Below, piece after piece: positions 5,476 to 13,620 of a stretch of 18,623 nucleotides of DNA; the stretch's first letter is position 1, and each line of letters starts with the position of its first letter. The notes beneath the pieces are model-generated. The model saw nothing but the letters and a program-made list of their open reading frames with translations. It was not told where the DNA came from and did not search any database. A program made the translations under genes and the position numbers. The DNA is from JAIXWP01 sp943372555 (GTDB lineage: Bacteria > Bacteroidota > Bacteroidia > Flavobacteriales_D > Sanyastnellaceae), in NCBI GenBank assembly GCA_943372555.1, contig CALRZB010000021.1:1-18623 (forward strand), given 5' to 3'.

Positions 5476-8400
5476 ATGAGAAAACTATACATTCTAATGA
5501 CGGTTTTTACAACAGTTTTTGCTCTTAATTCAAGAGCTCAGCTAGTTGTAGATTCGCTTTCCATTCAAGAATACGTTCAAGACGTATTGCTTGGATCAGG
5601 GATACAAGCAACAAACATCACATATACGGGTTGTTTTGAACAGATTGGTTATATGCACGAAGGTACTTCTGCTGGTCTAGGAATAGACGGAGGTGTTGTT
5701 CTCTCATCTGATCATTCGCACAACATTGAGGTTCCAAGTCCGAACAACTGGCTTGGACAGAATGGGTGCACAACAGTTTCGGGAGAACCTGACTTACTTA
5801 CTATTGCAAACTCTGTCCCTGGTCTAATAGGCCAAAGTTTTAGTGTAGGTAGTGTGAACGACGTAAGTATCCTTGAATTTGACTTCGTACCCACTGGAGA
5901 TACCCTTCGTTTTAACTACATTTTTGGTTCTGACGAATATCTTACATGGGTAAACACTGGATTTAACGACATTTTCGCATTCTTACTAAGTGGCCCAGGC
6001 ATTACGGGTCCATTTGATTCACCAGCAGGTTTTCCAGGTGGAGCTGTAAATATTGCCGAAGTTCCTGGTTCAAGCCCTGTGCTTCCAATCACGATTAGTT
6101 CGGTTAACAACGTTTTGAACGAAGAATTTTATATTGATAATCCAACAAATACTGTCATTTCAATCAATGGATATACTGTTGTTTTAGAAGCAATGCACCC
6201 TGTTACCTGCGGTGAAACGTATCACATCAAATTGGCAATTGCAGATGGATCTGATACAGCATTGGAAAGTATAGTTATCTTAGAAGAAGGAAGTTTTTCT
6301 TCGAATTCTGTAGTTGATGTAAACCTTTCGATTAACGTAGGTGGACCTGACGCAGATGTCATTTATGAGGATTGCGGTGAAGCAACACTGACATTTACAC
6401 GTGCAGCAGTATCTAGCTTGGACGTTGAGGATATGGTTTTGGTAACTTGGAATGGAACTGCTCAAATGGGTTCTGACTACAACGTATTGCCAGACACAAT
6501 CATTTTCCCGATTGGAGTTTCTTCTGTAAGTTTTAGCTTAGATGCAATAGAAGATGGTCTATTGGAAGGACTTGAGTCTGTTTCAATGGATATCCTAAAC
6601 CTCGCAGCATGCAACGGAAGCGGTCTTGTTTCAAATTTCTCATTTAGCATTGGTGATGAACCTGAACCCCTCATTGTAGAGGGTTTTGACACTCAAATTT
6701 GTCAAGGAGATATTGCTACACTAGAACCTATAATTACTGGAGGTTATGGAAATTTCCTCTATGATTGGAGCACCGCGGAAACGACAACGAGCATTGATGT
6801 TGAACCACTAGCGACAACTCAATATTTCTTGACTGTTTCGGACACTTGCGGAATGCCATCAGATGATGCCATATTCAACGTAACAATCTTGGTATACCCT
6901 GCACTTACTGTTCAAATAAACAATGGAGATTTACTTCTTGAATGTAATGAATCAATCGACGTAACTGCTACCGCAGGTGGTGGTGATGGAGTTTACACAT
7001 ACAGTTGGTTTGACCAAGACGGATTAAACCTTTGGGGATGGGAAAACACCTTGTGGTATGGCTCATGGAATGGCGAAGGTGAAATTCACGTAGCTGTTAC
7101 CGATGGATGTGGTTTCGTAGTCGAGGATAGCATCAACGTAGAGCTCAACGTTCCTGAATTGTTCGTGAATTTACCTGCAGAAATTAACGCTCCGTGTAAT
7201 CAGAACTTCACAGCTGTGGCAGCTACAAGTGGCGGTTTGGCTCCTTACTGGTACACTTGGCAATTAGACGGTGTTTTTGATTGGTGGCAATCCACTGACA
7301 CCTATACAGGTGTTGCTGCTGCCCCAGGTGTTTTGCAAGTTACTGTAAGTGACCAATGCGGCCAGAGCATCAATGCGATTGCTAATATCACCATAGATAG
7401 CCCTGCTATACAGTTGGCGCTTGTTGATTCTGTTTTGGGAACATGCAATGACAACTTCACATTTGAGCCAGTAGTTACTGCCGGTAGCGGTGGTTTTACA
7501 TACCAATGGACGAACGGCGGCGCAGTTATCGGCACAGGAGCGCAACAAACATTTAACAGCATAAGCAGCACAGAAGTTGATCTTTTAGTGACCGATGCTT
7601 GTGGTGCGATTGCAGAAGATTTTGTAGTTGTAACTATCGAAAATCCTGAATTATTTGTTGACCTTGGAGAAGATATCAATGCTTCTTGTATTGATAATAC
7701 ACTTCTTACTCCAAATATTATCGGAGGTAGCGGAGGCAATACATTTAGTTGGGTTGTAAACTCAGCTGTTGAAGGCACCGGAACTACTTTTACATATCAA
7801 AGTTTCGAAACTGTTGATGTAACGATCAATATTGCAGATGCATGTGGCATGACAGCAACAGATGCAGTAACACTTATCATTCCTGATGTTCCAATAATGA
7901 TGACTGCAGCGCCTGACACTGCGATTTGTGTCGGTGGTACAGCAGAACTTTGGGCTTTGGCTGAAGGCGGCGAAGGCGGATTTACTTATACTTGGACCGG
8001 AGCAAGTGCTTCAGGAAATACAGCTACGGTTTCTCCAATCTCTTCAGCACATTACAGTGTGATGGCAACAGATATTTGTGGAAGAACTAGTTCAATTGGA
8101 TTAGAAGTAGCTGTAATGCCTATTGAATCGAACTTCAGCCCAATCGAAACTGCTGAAAATTTATTTGAATTCACAGCATTACCAAGTCCAGAGTGTGTCA
8201 ATTGCTACTACGAATGGAATTTTGGTGACGATTCATTTGCTTACGAGCCAAATCCAACTCACTTATACGACGGTTTGGATTCCTATCTTATATCACTTTT
8301 GATAGTAAATGAAATTGGATGTTCAGACATCAGCTACTACACAATTCAGCCAGCACCATTTATGTATATTCCATCAGCATTTACTCCAAACGGAGATGGA

Positions 8401-8637
8401 ATCAATGATGTATTCAAAGTTGTTGTAGTCGGTGCTGCCTCTTTTGAAATCAACATCTTCAATAGATGGGGAGATGTCGTATATAGTAGCTCCGACACAG
8501 AGGAAGCTTGGGTTGGCGATACACATTCAAATGGATCATATTTCATTGAAGACGGTATTTACAACTATGTAGTAAAAGTTAGAGGTTATAATAGTGAAGC
8601 TATCGAGAAAAGCGGAACTATTCAATTGATGCGATAA
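5476..8637 (+). CDS. T9SS-secreted surface protein with choice-of-anchor L, Ig-like and PKD domains (paralog 1)
   Basis: A 1053-residue secreted protein. Residues 1-21 are a signal peptide, with likely cleavage after SRA before QLVVDS. Residues about 28-276 form a choice-of-anchor L domain (GDTLRFNYIFGSDEY near 138-152, IADGSDTALESI near 254-265). Residues about 279-395 resemble a Calx-beta domain. Residues about 397-883 hold six Ig/SprB-like modules, each with one Cys near its start and one in a D-x-CG end (SDTCG, TDGCG, SDQCG, TDACG, ADACG, TDICG). A PKD-like domain (EWNFGDDS) precedes the T9SS type B / gliding C-terminal domain from residue 964 (YIPSAFTPNGDGINDVF, then FNRWGDVVY). It is probably exported by type IX secretion and shown on the cell surface as an adhesin-like protein. 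ATG 5476 is chosen because the TTG at 5452 adds residues before a normal signal peptide. No clear -7 element precedes it. Architecture strong; ligand unknown. Confidence 0.92.
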   Translation: MRKLYILMTVFTTVFALNSRAQLVVDSLSIQEYVQDVLLGSGIQATNITYTGCFEQIGYMHEGTSAGLGIDGGVVLSSDHSHNIEVPSPNNWLGQNGCTTVSGEPDLLTIANSVPGLIGQSFSVGSVNDVSILEFDFVPTGDTLRFNYIFGSDEYLTWVNTGFNDIFAFLLSGPGITGPFDSPAGFPGGAVNIAEVPGSSPVLPITISSVNNVLNEEFYIDNPTNTVISINGYTVVLEAMHPVTCGETYHIKLAIADGSDTALESIVILEEGSFSSNSVVDVNLSINVGGPDADVIYEDCGEATLTFTRAAVSSLDVEDMVLVTWNGTAQMGSDYNVLPDTIIFPIGVSSVSFSLDAIEDGLLEGLESVSMDILNLAACNGSGLVSNFSFSIGDEPEPLIVEGFDTQICQGDIATLEPIITGGYGNFLYDWSTAETTTSIDVEPLATTQYFLTVSDTCGMPSDDAIFNVTILVYPALTVQINNGDLLLECNESIDVTATAGGGDGVYTYSWFDQDGLNLWGWENTLWYGSWNGEGEIHVAVTDGCGFVVEDSINVELNVPELFVNLPAEINAPCNQNFTAVAATSGGLAPYWYTWQLDGVFDWWQSTDTYTGVAAAPGVLQVTVSDQCGQSINAIANITIDSPAIQLALVDSVLGTCNDNFTFEPVVTAGSGGFTYQWTNGGAVIGTGAQQTFNSISSTEVDLLVTDACGAIAEDFVVVTIENPELFVDLGEDINASCIDNTLLTPNIIGGSGGNTFSWVVNSAVEGTGTTFTYQSFETVDVTINIADACGMTATDAVTLIIPDVPIMMTAAPDTAICVGGTAELWALAEGGEGGFTYTWTGASASGNTATVSPISSAHYSVMATDICGRTSSIGLEVAVMPIESNFSPIETAENLFEFTALPSPECVNCYYEWNFGDDSFAYEPNPTHLYDGLDSYLISLLIVNEIGCSDISYYTIQPAPFMYIPSAFTPNGDGINDVFKVVVVGAASFEINIFNRWGDVVYSSSDTEEAWVGDTHSNGSYFIEDGIYNYVVKVRGYNSEAIEKSGTIQLMR

Positions 8638-8659
8638 AATTGAATTTTAGAAATAGGTT

Positions 8660-8695
8660 AAAAGGCCGTCTCGGATACAACGAGGCGGCCTTTTT
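8660..8695 (+). terminator. Rho-independent terminator between the two surface-protein paralogs
   Basis: A GC-rich 14-bp stem, AAAAGGCCGTCTCG (8660-8673) with CGAGGCGGCCTTTT (8681-8694), one G-U wobble, a 7-base loop GATACAA, and a T run. It separates paralog 1 from paralog 2, so the two are independent transcription units. Confidence 0.9.
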
Positions 8696-8731
8696 GATTT
8701 TTATTAATATCCTTTTATGCAACCTGAGTTG

Positions 8732-8739
8732 TAAATTTG
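8732..8739 (+). promoter_or_regulatory. -7 promoter element (TAAATTTG) for paralog 2
   Basis: An exact TAnnTTTG match 50 bases before the ATG at 8790. No good -33 TTG lies 17-22 bases upstream. The predicted leader of about 45 bases is the longest in the window and contains a small hairpin. Confidence 0.5.
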
Positions 8740-8754
8740 CGGTCTGATTTTCAG

Positions 8755-8770
8755 AAGTGGTTAGCCACTT
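8755..8770 (+). other. Small hairpin in the leader of paralog 2
   Basis: AAGTGG (8755-8760) pairs with CCACTT (8765-8770) across the loop TTAG and is followed by TT and GTAA. It lies between the predicted start of transcription and the ATG at 8790. It could affect mRNA stability or early termination, but six base pairs is short. Confidence 0.25.
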
Positions 8771-8789
8771 TTGTAATAACTCATGATTT

Positions 8790-11700
8790 ATGCTTAAGAA
8801 AGTTTGTATTGCCCTCTTTGGGTTTGTCCTATTAAGTCCTCTTGCGAGTCGCACACAAATTGTGGTAGATTCTCTTTCTATTGAAGAATATGTTCAGGAT
8901 GTCTTGTTGGGCTCTGGTATTCAAGCAACCAATATTACATACACCGGCTGCTTTGCTCAAATCGCCTATATGCACGAGGGTGCTAGTGCTGGTTTGGGAA
9001 TCGACGGAGGGGTTGTATTATCTTCTGATTATGCTAAAAACATTCAAGTCCCTAGCCCTGGATTAGGGTTATGGAATTTGCCTAATTGCCCTACTGCCTC
9101 AGGAGATGCAGATTTGCTATCAATTGCCAATTCTGTTCCTGGGTTGATTGGACAAAACTTTAGCGTGAGTAGTGTCAACGACGTAAGCATTTTGGAATTT
9201 GACTTTATCCCAACAGGAGATACTCTTAGATTCAATTATATCTTCGGTTCTGACGAATATTTGACCTTTGTAAACACAGGGTATAATGATATTTTCTCAT
9301 TCTTATTAAGTGGCCCAGGGATTACAGGACCGTACTCCTCACCTGCGGGATTTCCTGGTGGTTCGGTAAACATCGCACAGGTACCTGGTTCAAATCCTCC
9401 GCTTCCAATTACAATCAGCTCTGTAAACAATATTTTGAATGACGAATTCTATGTTAATAATCCAACAAACGCAATATTGGGTGTCAATGGCTACACCGTT
9501 GTTCTTGAAGCATGGCATGAGGTTACTTGCGGTGAGACCTATCACATCAAGCTCGCTATTGCTGATGGATCAGACACGGCTTTAGAAAGTATTGTAATTC
9601 TTGAAGAGGGTAGCTTCTCTTCAAATGCTGTTGTTGACGTTAACCTTTCTTTAAACGTAGGAGGTCCTGATGCCGATGTAATCTATGAAGATTGCGGCGA
9701 AGCTACATTGACATTTACAAGAGCTGTAGTTTCCAATGTTGCTCTAGAAGATATGGTTCTAGTGACTTGGGGTGGTGCGGCAACGATGGGCCTTGACTAT
9801 AATTTCATGCCTGACACGCTTATTTTCCCAATAGGTGTATCAACGATTACTTTGAATTTAGATGCTTTTACAGATGGATTGGCTGAAGGTCAAGAATTGG
9901 TTCAAATGGATATTTTGAATTTAGCGGCATGCAATGGTAGCGGACTTGTATCCAATTTTGAATTTTTCATAGGAGATGTTCCAGATCCCTTGGTTGTAGA
10001 AGGATTTACTGAATCTATCTGCTCCGGTGGAACAATAGATATCACACCAATAATCACAGGTGGATTCGGAAATTACATTTACGATTGGAGTACTGGACAA
10101 ACAACTGAAGAAATTACTGTGAGTCCTTTAAACACGACCACTTATAATGTAATGGTGTCAGACACATGCGGCATGCCTTCCGATGATGCAAATATCATCG
10201 TTGAAGTTGCGGCCTTTGATCCACTTACGTTGTCTATTTCTCCAGACCCTGTTGTGGTAGAATGTTTTGGTACTAATATAGAAGCCATTGCTGCAGGTGG
10301 CAATGGTGTATATAGCAACTGGCTTTGGACAGATGCAAATGGAATGAATCTAGGTGGATGGTTCAATTCTCTCTACATGAGTTCATGGAACTTTACGGAT
10401 GAAGTGACTGTAAGTTTAGAGGATGGATGTGGAACGGTCGTCGATTATACATTTTATCCAACAAGTACTAATATTCCTTTGAGCGTTGTACAAGAGACAG
10501 AAATTGAGGCTTTATGCGGCACTACAGTTATTATAGACCCGCTAATTTCTGGAGGTTTGGAACCGTATTATGTATCGTGGTATGACGTAAACTGGAATTG
10601 GTTGGGCAGCAATCCGTCTTATTCATTTACAGCTGAAAACCCACTTACATTAAATTATAATTTGAGCGATAACTGCGGAAACTTTCAAAGCTTTTTAATC
10701 AATGTCACCATAACCAATGTGCCGATTGAAGCTACTTTACCAGCAAGTTATAGTGCAAGCTGCACTGATATCACGACTTTAGCGCCAGCTGTTACAGGAG
10801 GAAATGGCAACTTTACTTATGTATGGGAATCAAATGGCCAAATCATTGGAAATGGGGCAACTCTTGATTTTAATACAAATCAAAATACAGACGTCACTTT
10901 CTCTGTGTCTGATGATTGTGGAGCATTTGCGACAGTCACAACTACTATCAATATCATCAATGAACCTCCTGTGATTTCATTGAGTGAAAATCAAAGCGGA
11001 ACATGCATCGAGATGATGACATACACTGCGGAGGCCACTGGTGGGGCTAGCGGATATGTTTACACATGGTCTGCAAATGGCGGTACAATTGCGAACGGAA
11101 ACATTCTGGAAGATACGTTTGCTGAATCAACTACTATCACATGCATCGTTGAAGATGCTTGCGGTTTGACTGATGAAGCTACAGTAGAATTCTTATTGGA
11201 CATTCCACTTCTGACATTGACTACAATTCCAGACTCAAGTATATGCTTTGGCACATCAATAATACTATACGCTGAAACAACCGGCGGTGCTGGTGTAATT
11301 TCGTATGAATGGGCTGGTACTTTTGGAACGACCCCTACAGTAGTTGTTGAGCCAGGTGGAAACAATGAATATACAGTAACTGTAAGCGACCAATGCGGTC
11401 AAGTATTGAGCAATGATATTGAAATAGAAGTTCAGGATGTTGACGCTATATTTTCATTTGAATATTTGAGTGACCTTGATGTTCAGTTCTACGCTACTTC
11501 GAATGATAGCTGCGCGGATTGCACCTATAATTGGTCATTTGGAGATGGAACCTATATTGTAGAACCTGACCCTGCTCACACTTTTGATGGACTTGATCAA
11601 TATGCTGTAGCGCTCACTGTAATTAATGAGCTTGGATGTTCTAGGACTGAATACAGCGTGGTTCACCCTCCTGTTTCTATATACATTCCGAATGCATTCA

Positions 11701-11954
11701 CACCTGATGGCGATGGAATTAATGATGTATGGAAAATTGAGGCCAACGGGGTATTGACATTTGAAGTATTAGTATTCAACCGATGGGGTGATTTAGTTTG
11801 GACAAGCAAAGATCAAAATCAAGCTTGGACAGGCGGTCGCTCTAATGGTGGAGAATATTTCTTAGAAGATGGAGTCTACAATTATTTGATTAAATACACT
11901 GGTGTAGATGGCGATGCTCAAAAGCGCGCTGGTTCATTGTCTTTAATGAGATAA
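8790..11954 (+). CDS. T9SS-secreted surface protein with choice-of-anchor L, Ig-like and PKD domains (paralog 2)
   Basis: A 1054-residue paralog of the preceding protein with the same domain order. Residues 1-23 form a signal peptide (cleavage near SRT before QIVVDS). The choice-of-anchor L domain spans about 30-277 (GDTLRFNYIFGSDEYL near 139-154), then a Calx-beta-like region to about 396. Six Ig/SprB-like modules run to about 883, with ends SDTCG, EDGCG, SDNCG, SDDCG, EDACG and SDQCG. A PKD-like domain (NWSFGDGTY) and the T9SS type B C-terminal domain from residue 964 (YIPNAFTPDGDGINDVW, FNRWGDLVW) complete it. The first ~300 residues are about 80% identical to paralog 1 by eye, but later modules are much less alike, and most codons in the shared part differ at third positions, so the duplication is not recent. 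It has its own promoter. Probably a surface adhesin or matrix protein; the partner is unknown. Confidence 0.92.
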   Translation: MLKKVCIALFGFVLLSPLASRTQIVVDSLSIEEYVQDVLLGSGIQATNITYTGCFAQIAYMHEGASAGLGIDGGVVLSSDYAKNIQVPSPGLGLWNLPNCPTASGDADLLSIANSVPGLIGQNFSVSSVNDVSILEFDFIPTGDTLRFNYIFGSDEYLTFVNTGYNDIFSFLLSGPGITGPYSSPAGFPGGSVNIAQVPGSNPPLPITISSVNNILNDEFYVNNPTNAILGVNGYTVVLEAWHEVTCGETYHIKLAIADGSDTALESIVILEEGSFSSNAVVDVNLSLNVGGPDADVIYEDCGEATLTFTRAVVSNVALEDMVLVTWGGAATMGLDYNFMPDTLIFPIGVSTITLNLDAFTDGLAEGQELVQMDILNLAACNGSGLVSNFEFFIGDVPDPLVVEGFTESICSGGTIDITPIITGGFGNYIYDWSTGQTTEEITVSPLNTTTYNVMVSDTCGMPSDDANIIVEVAAFDPLTLSISPDPVVVECFGTNIEAIAAGGNGVYSNWLWTDANGMNLGGWFNSLYMSSWNFTDEVTVSLEDGCGTVVDYTFYPTSTNIPLSVVQETEIEALCGTTVIIDPLISGGLEPYYVSWYDVNWNWLGSNPSYSFTAENPLTLNYNLSDNCGNFQSFLINVTITNVPIEATLPASYSASCTDITTLAPAVTGGNGNFTYVWESNGQIIGNGATLDFNTNQNTDVTFSVSDDCGAFATVTTTINIINEPPVISLSENQSGTCIEMMTYTAEATGGASGYVYTWSANGGTIANGNILEDTFAESTTITCIVEDACGLTDEATVEFLLDIPLLTLTTIPDSSICFGTSIILYAETTGGAGVISYEWAGTFGTTPTVVVEPGGNNEYTVTVSDQCGQVLSNDIEIEVQDVDAIFSFEYLSDLDVQFYATSNDSCADCTYNWSFGDGTYIVEPDPAHTFDGLDQYAVALTVINELGCSRTEYSVVHPPVSIYIPNAFTPDGDGINDVWKIEANGVLTFEVLVFNRWGDLVWTSKDQNQAWTGGRSNGGEYFLEDGVYNYLIKYTGVDGDAQKRAGSLSLMR

Positions 11955-11969
11955 ACACAATTATCTTTG
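11937..11969 (+). promoter_or_regulatory. Promoter of the CpcT/CpeT-like gene
   Basis: TTG at 11937-11939 as -33, a 22-base spacer, and a perfect -7 TATCTTTG at 11962-11969. It begins inside the end of paralog 2. The predicted start lies about ten bases before the ATG at 11985. The frame's upstream TTG at 11967 is the last three bases of the -7 element. Confidence 0.6.
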
Positions 11970-11984
11970 ACGAAATTATTTGAG

Positions 11985-12623
11985 ATGAAAAGATTCACCC
12001 TTGTTTTGGTATGCGCGGTTGTTTCGTTGCTTATTTCGTGCAGTTCGCGTAATATTATGAAACGCAAGTTTGACTCTTTTCACTTGCTCAAATCCTACAT
12101 GTCTGGTGACTTTAGCAGCACATTACAAAGTAAGCAAGACAGCGACTTTTTCGATATCCGCTTGAGAATGGTTCCGATTTGGAACTCTACCGCTACTACA
12201 TTTTACTTGTATGTAGAGCAAGCAGTATCCACGTCTATCGACAAACCATACAGACAGCGTATTTATAAGGTTGAAAAAATTAGTGACACTGAGTTTGTAA
12301 GTCATATCTACACGGTAGCTGCACCGGCAAGACTCGTTGGCAAAAAGGGCGATGACCCAATATTTAACCAATTGTCAATTGACTCTCTGCAAATCAAAGA
12401 CGGTTGTGCTGTGTATCTTAATTTCAACGAAGAAACTAATGATTTCTCTGGATCCACAAAAGATGGAACATGCCCAAGTGACCGCCAAGGCGCAAAGTTC
12501 ACTAGTTCAAAGGTTACCATTAACTCTCAGCAAATGGTTAGTTGGGACCAAGGTTGGAACGGAGAGGGCAAGCAGGTTTGGGGAGCTACTAAAGGCGGAT
12601 ATATTTTCGTAAAGCAGAATTAG
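11985..12623 (+). CDS. CpcT/CpeT-family (DUF1001) lipoprotein
   Basis: A 212-residue predicted lipoprotein. Residues 1-18 form a lipoprotein signal with lipobox LISC and acceptor Cys19. The rest matches the CpcT/CpeT family along its length: YLYVEQA at 74-80, PYRQRIY at 88-94, a Gly140-Cys141 pair, a second Cys at 163, SWDQGWNG at 186-193, and a C-terminal VWGATKGGYIF at 198-208. In cyanobacteria CpcT is a bilin lyase that attaches phycocyanobilin to phycobiliprotein, and CpeT is a chaperone-like relative. No phycobiliprotein is expected in a Bacteroidota cell, and none is encoded here. The fold is a beta-barrel able to hold a tetrapyrrole or hydrophobic ligand, so an envelope binding role is possible. 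Start ATG 11985 gives an intact lipoprotein signal. Family call is strong; function unknown. Confidence 0.85.
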   Translation: MKRFTLVLVCAVVSLLISCSSRNIMKRKFDSFHLLKSYMSGDFSSTLQSKQDSDFFDIRLRMVPIWNSTATTFYLYVEQAVSTSIDKPYRQRIYKVEKISDTEFVSHIYTVAAPARLVGKKGDDPIFNQLSIDSLQIKDGCAVYLNFNEETNDFSGSTKDGTCPSDRQGAKFTSSKVTINSQQMVSWDQGWNGEGKQVWGATKGGYIFVKQN

Positions 12624-13156
12624 TAGTCTTCTGATCGTGATTCCAATACCATCAGTAAATCAGCCAATAATCCTGTTTTGGGGTCATTCGGTTGGCTTGA
12701 AATAGCGGATCTCAGAACTGAGGCGGATTCCAGTATTTCTTCTTCCGGGATCTGATCATCTATATTTTCTATAATAGTTAGACATTCAAGGGCCTCTTCA
12801 AAAGTTCCAGCACTTGCTATTTCTACAAGTTGCACAACTTCTTCCACTGGTTGAATGCCTGAATTCCATATAAAAGACAGAATATCCTTTCTGATTTTAG
12901 CATTTTGCTTATTTGAAAGTGCTTTTAAAAAAGCATTTTCAGCATTTGGAACTTTAATATTATTAAGCAAATCCGAAACTTCTTTTTTGATTTCGGGCAT
13001 GCTAGTGGAGCCATACACAGCGATCAAAGGCTCTACAAGAGCAGCAGAATCTTGATCTTTACATTTCAATACCGCTTTCATCACCACTACATCATCACCA
13101 CTAAAGAGGTCATTTTTGATCTCTTCAATTTGCTTGTTTTTTGTGTTTGAACTCAT
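12620..13156 (-). CDS. Small acidic alpha-helical (HEAT-like) protein of unknown function
   Basis: A 178-residue, acidic, largely helical cytoplasmic protein without signal peptide or membrane segment. It reads as consecutive helix pairs with regularly spaced Leu/Ile/Val (LVEPLIAVY, IKKEVSDLLNNI, AENAFLKALS, IRKDILSFIWNSG), like short HEAT/ARM-type repeats. The acidic C-terminal half (IENIDDQIPEEEIL) is less repeat-like. Such proteins are usually binding scaffolds; no catalytic motif is seen. I recognise it only as a conserved-hypothetical type. ATG 13156 is used because a perfect -7 element ends four bases upstream; the alternative TTG at 13171 would translate that element. Its stop overlaps the convergent lipoprotein stop by four bases (12620-12623). 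Confidence 0.75.
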   Translation of the reverse strand: MSSNTKNKQIEEIKNDLFSGDDVVVMKAVLKCKDQDSAALVEPLIAVYGSTSMPEIKKEVSDLLNNIKVPNAENAFLKALSNKQNAKIRKDILSFIWNSGIQPVEEVVQLVEIASAGTFEEALECLTIIENIDDQIPEEEILESASVLRSAISSQPNDPKTGLLADLLMVLESRSEDY

Positions 13157-13160
13157 TTTG

Positions 13161-13188
13161 CAAATATACAAAGCTTAAGAAGTGCAAA
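13161..13188 (-). promoter_or_regulatory. Promoter of the HEAT-like gene
   Basis: On the minus strand, TTTG (13188-13185) as -33, a 16-base spacer, and a perfect -7 TATATTTG (13168-13161). The -7 element ends four bases before the ATG at 13156, so the transcript is predicted to be leaderless. Confidence 0.55.
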
Positions 13189-13243
13189 AATGAAGCAACT
13201 TCCCGTCTTTTTTTGTAGTCTTGTATTCGTAATCATTATACCG

Positions 13244-13606
13244 ATGAAAAAAGTAAGAATTATAATCGCTGCCCTTGCCATTTTAATGGGCGGATCTCTA
13301 TTTGCACAAAATGTTATCACTTCAGACAACATTTCCATCACCATTAACGGAACAACGACTCGCGAGCAGTTGTGGCAATTGCGTCAAGACATGCAAGTGC
13401 AGGGAATCGATTTCCAATACACTCCACGTTTTGATAACGAGCGCAAGCTAATAAGCATCCAGTATACTGTAAAAAGAGCTGATGGCACTTTGTTGGGTAC
13501 AGCAGGAAATGACCAATTGGCAAATCCAGCTCAAAACAGCAAAATCGTTCTTACAAAAGAAAATGAAAAATTTGTTTCTACCTGTGTAGGCAATTGCCCT
13601 AACTAG
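13244..13606 (+). CDS. Small secreted protein resembling the C-terminal domain of M56/BlaR1-type proteins
   Basis: A 120-residue exported protein. Residues 1-21 are a signal peptide (KK at the N-terminus, hydrophobic core, cleavage after LFA before QNVI). The mature part has a compact alpha-beta pattern: ISITINGTTTREQLWQLRQD at 30-49, then GIDFQYTPRF near 54-63 and KLISIQYTVKRADG near 68-81. This pattern, with a beta strand, a T-x-x-[ED]-x-L helix, GIDF and then a strand, recalls from memory a domain at the C-terminus of flavobacterial M56/BlaR1-like and TonB-linked proteins. Here it stands alone. The C-terminus ends CVGNCPN, with Cys114 and Cys118 able to form a disulphide. ATG 13244 gives a clean signal peptide; the ATG at 13190 would add a second hydrophobic stretch in front and is less likely. 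Function unknown. Confidence 0.7.
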   Translation: MKKVRIIIAALAILMGGSLFAQNVITSDNISITINGTTTREQLWQLRQDMQVQGIDFQYTPRFDNERKLISIQYTVKRADGTLLGTAGNDQLANPAQNSKIVLTKENEKFVSTCVGNCPN

Positions 13607-13620
13607 TAGTTAAAAGATAA

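Noticed and set aside
7302..7778. A 158-codon open frame on the minus strand inside paralog 1
   Set aside because: It lies opposite a well-supported domain-rich gene, has no promoter, no family resemblance and a composition typical of an antisense shadow.
8783..8797. A five-codon upstream frame (ATG at 8783) overlapping the paralog 2 start
   Set aside because: No ribosome-binding signal or stalling motif is visible, and such short frames are common by chance.
5476..11954. Recent gene conversion or phase-variable recombination between the two surface-protein genes
   Set aside because: The conserved heads differ at many synonymous positions, so I saw no long identical DNA tracts that would show recent exchange.
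11985..12623. A link between the CpcT/CpeT-like protein and the CarH-like regulator as one tetrapyrrole-sensing system
   Set aside because: They are about 8 kb apart with unrelated genes between, no shared promoter motif was found, and the only common thread is the ligand class.
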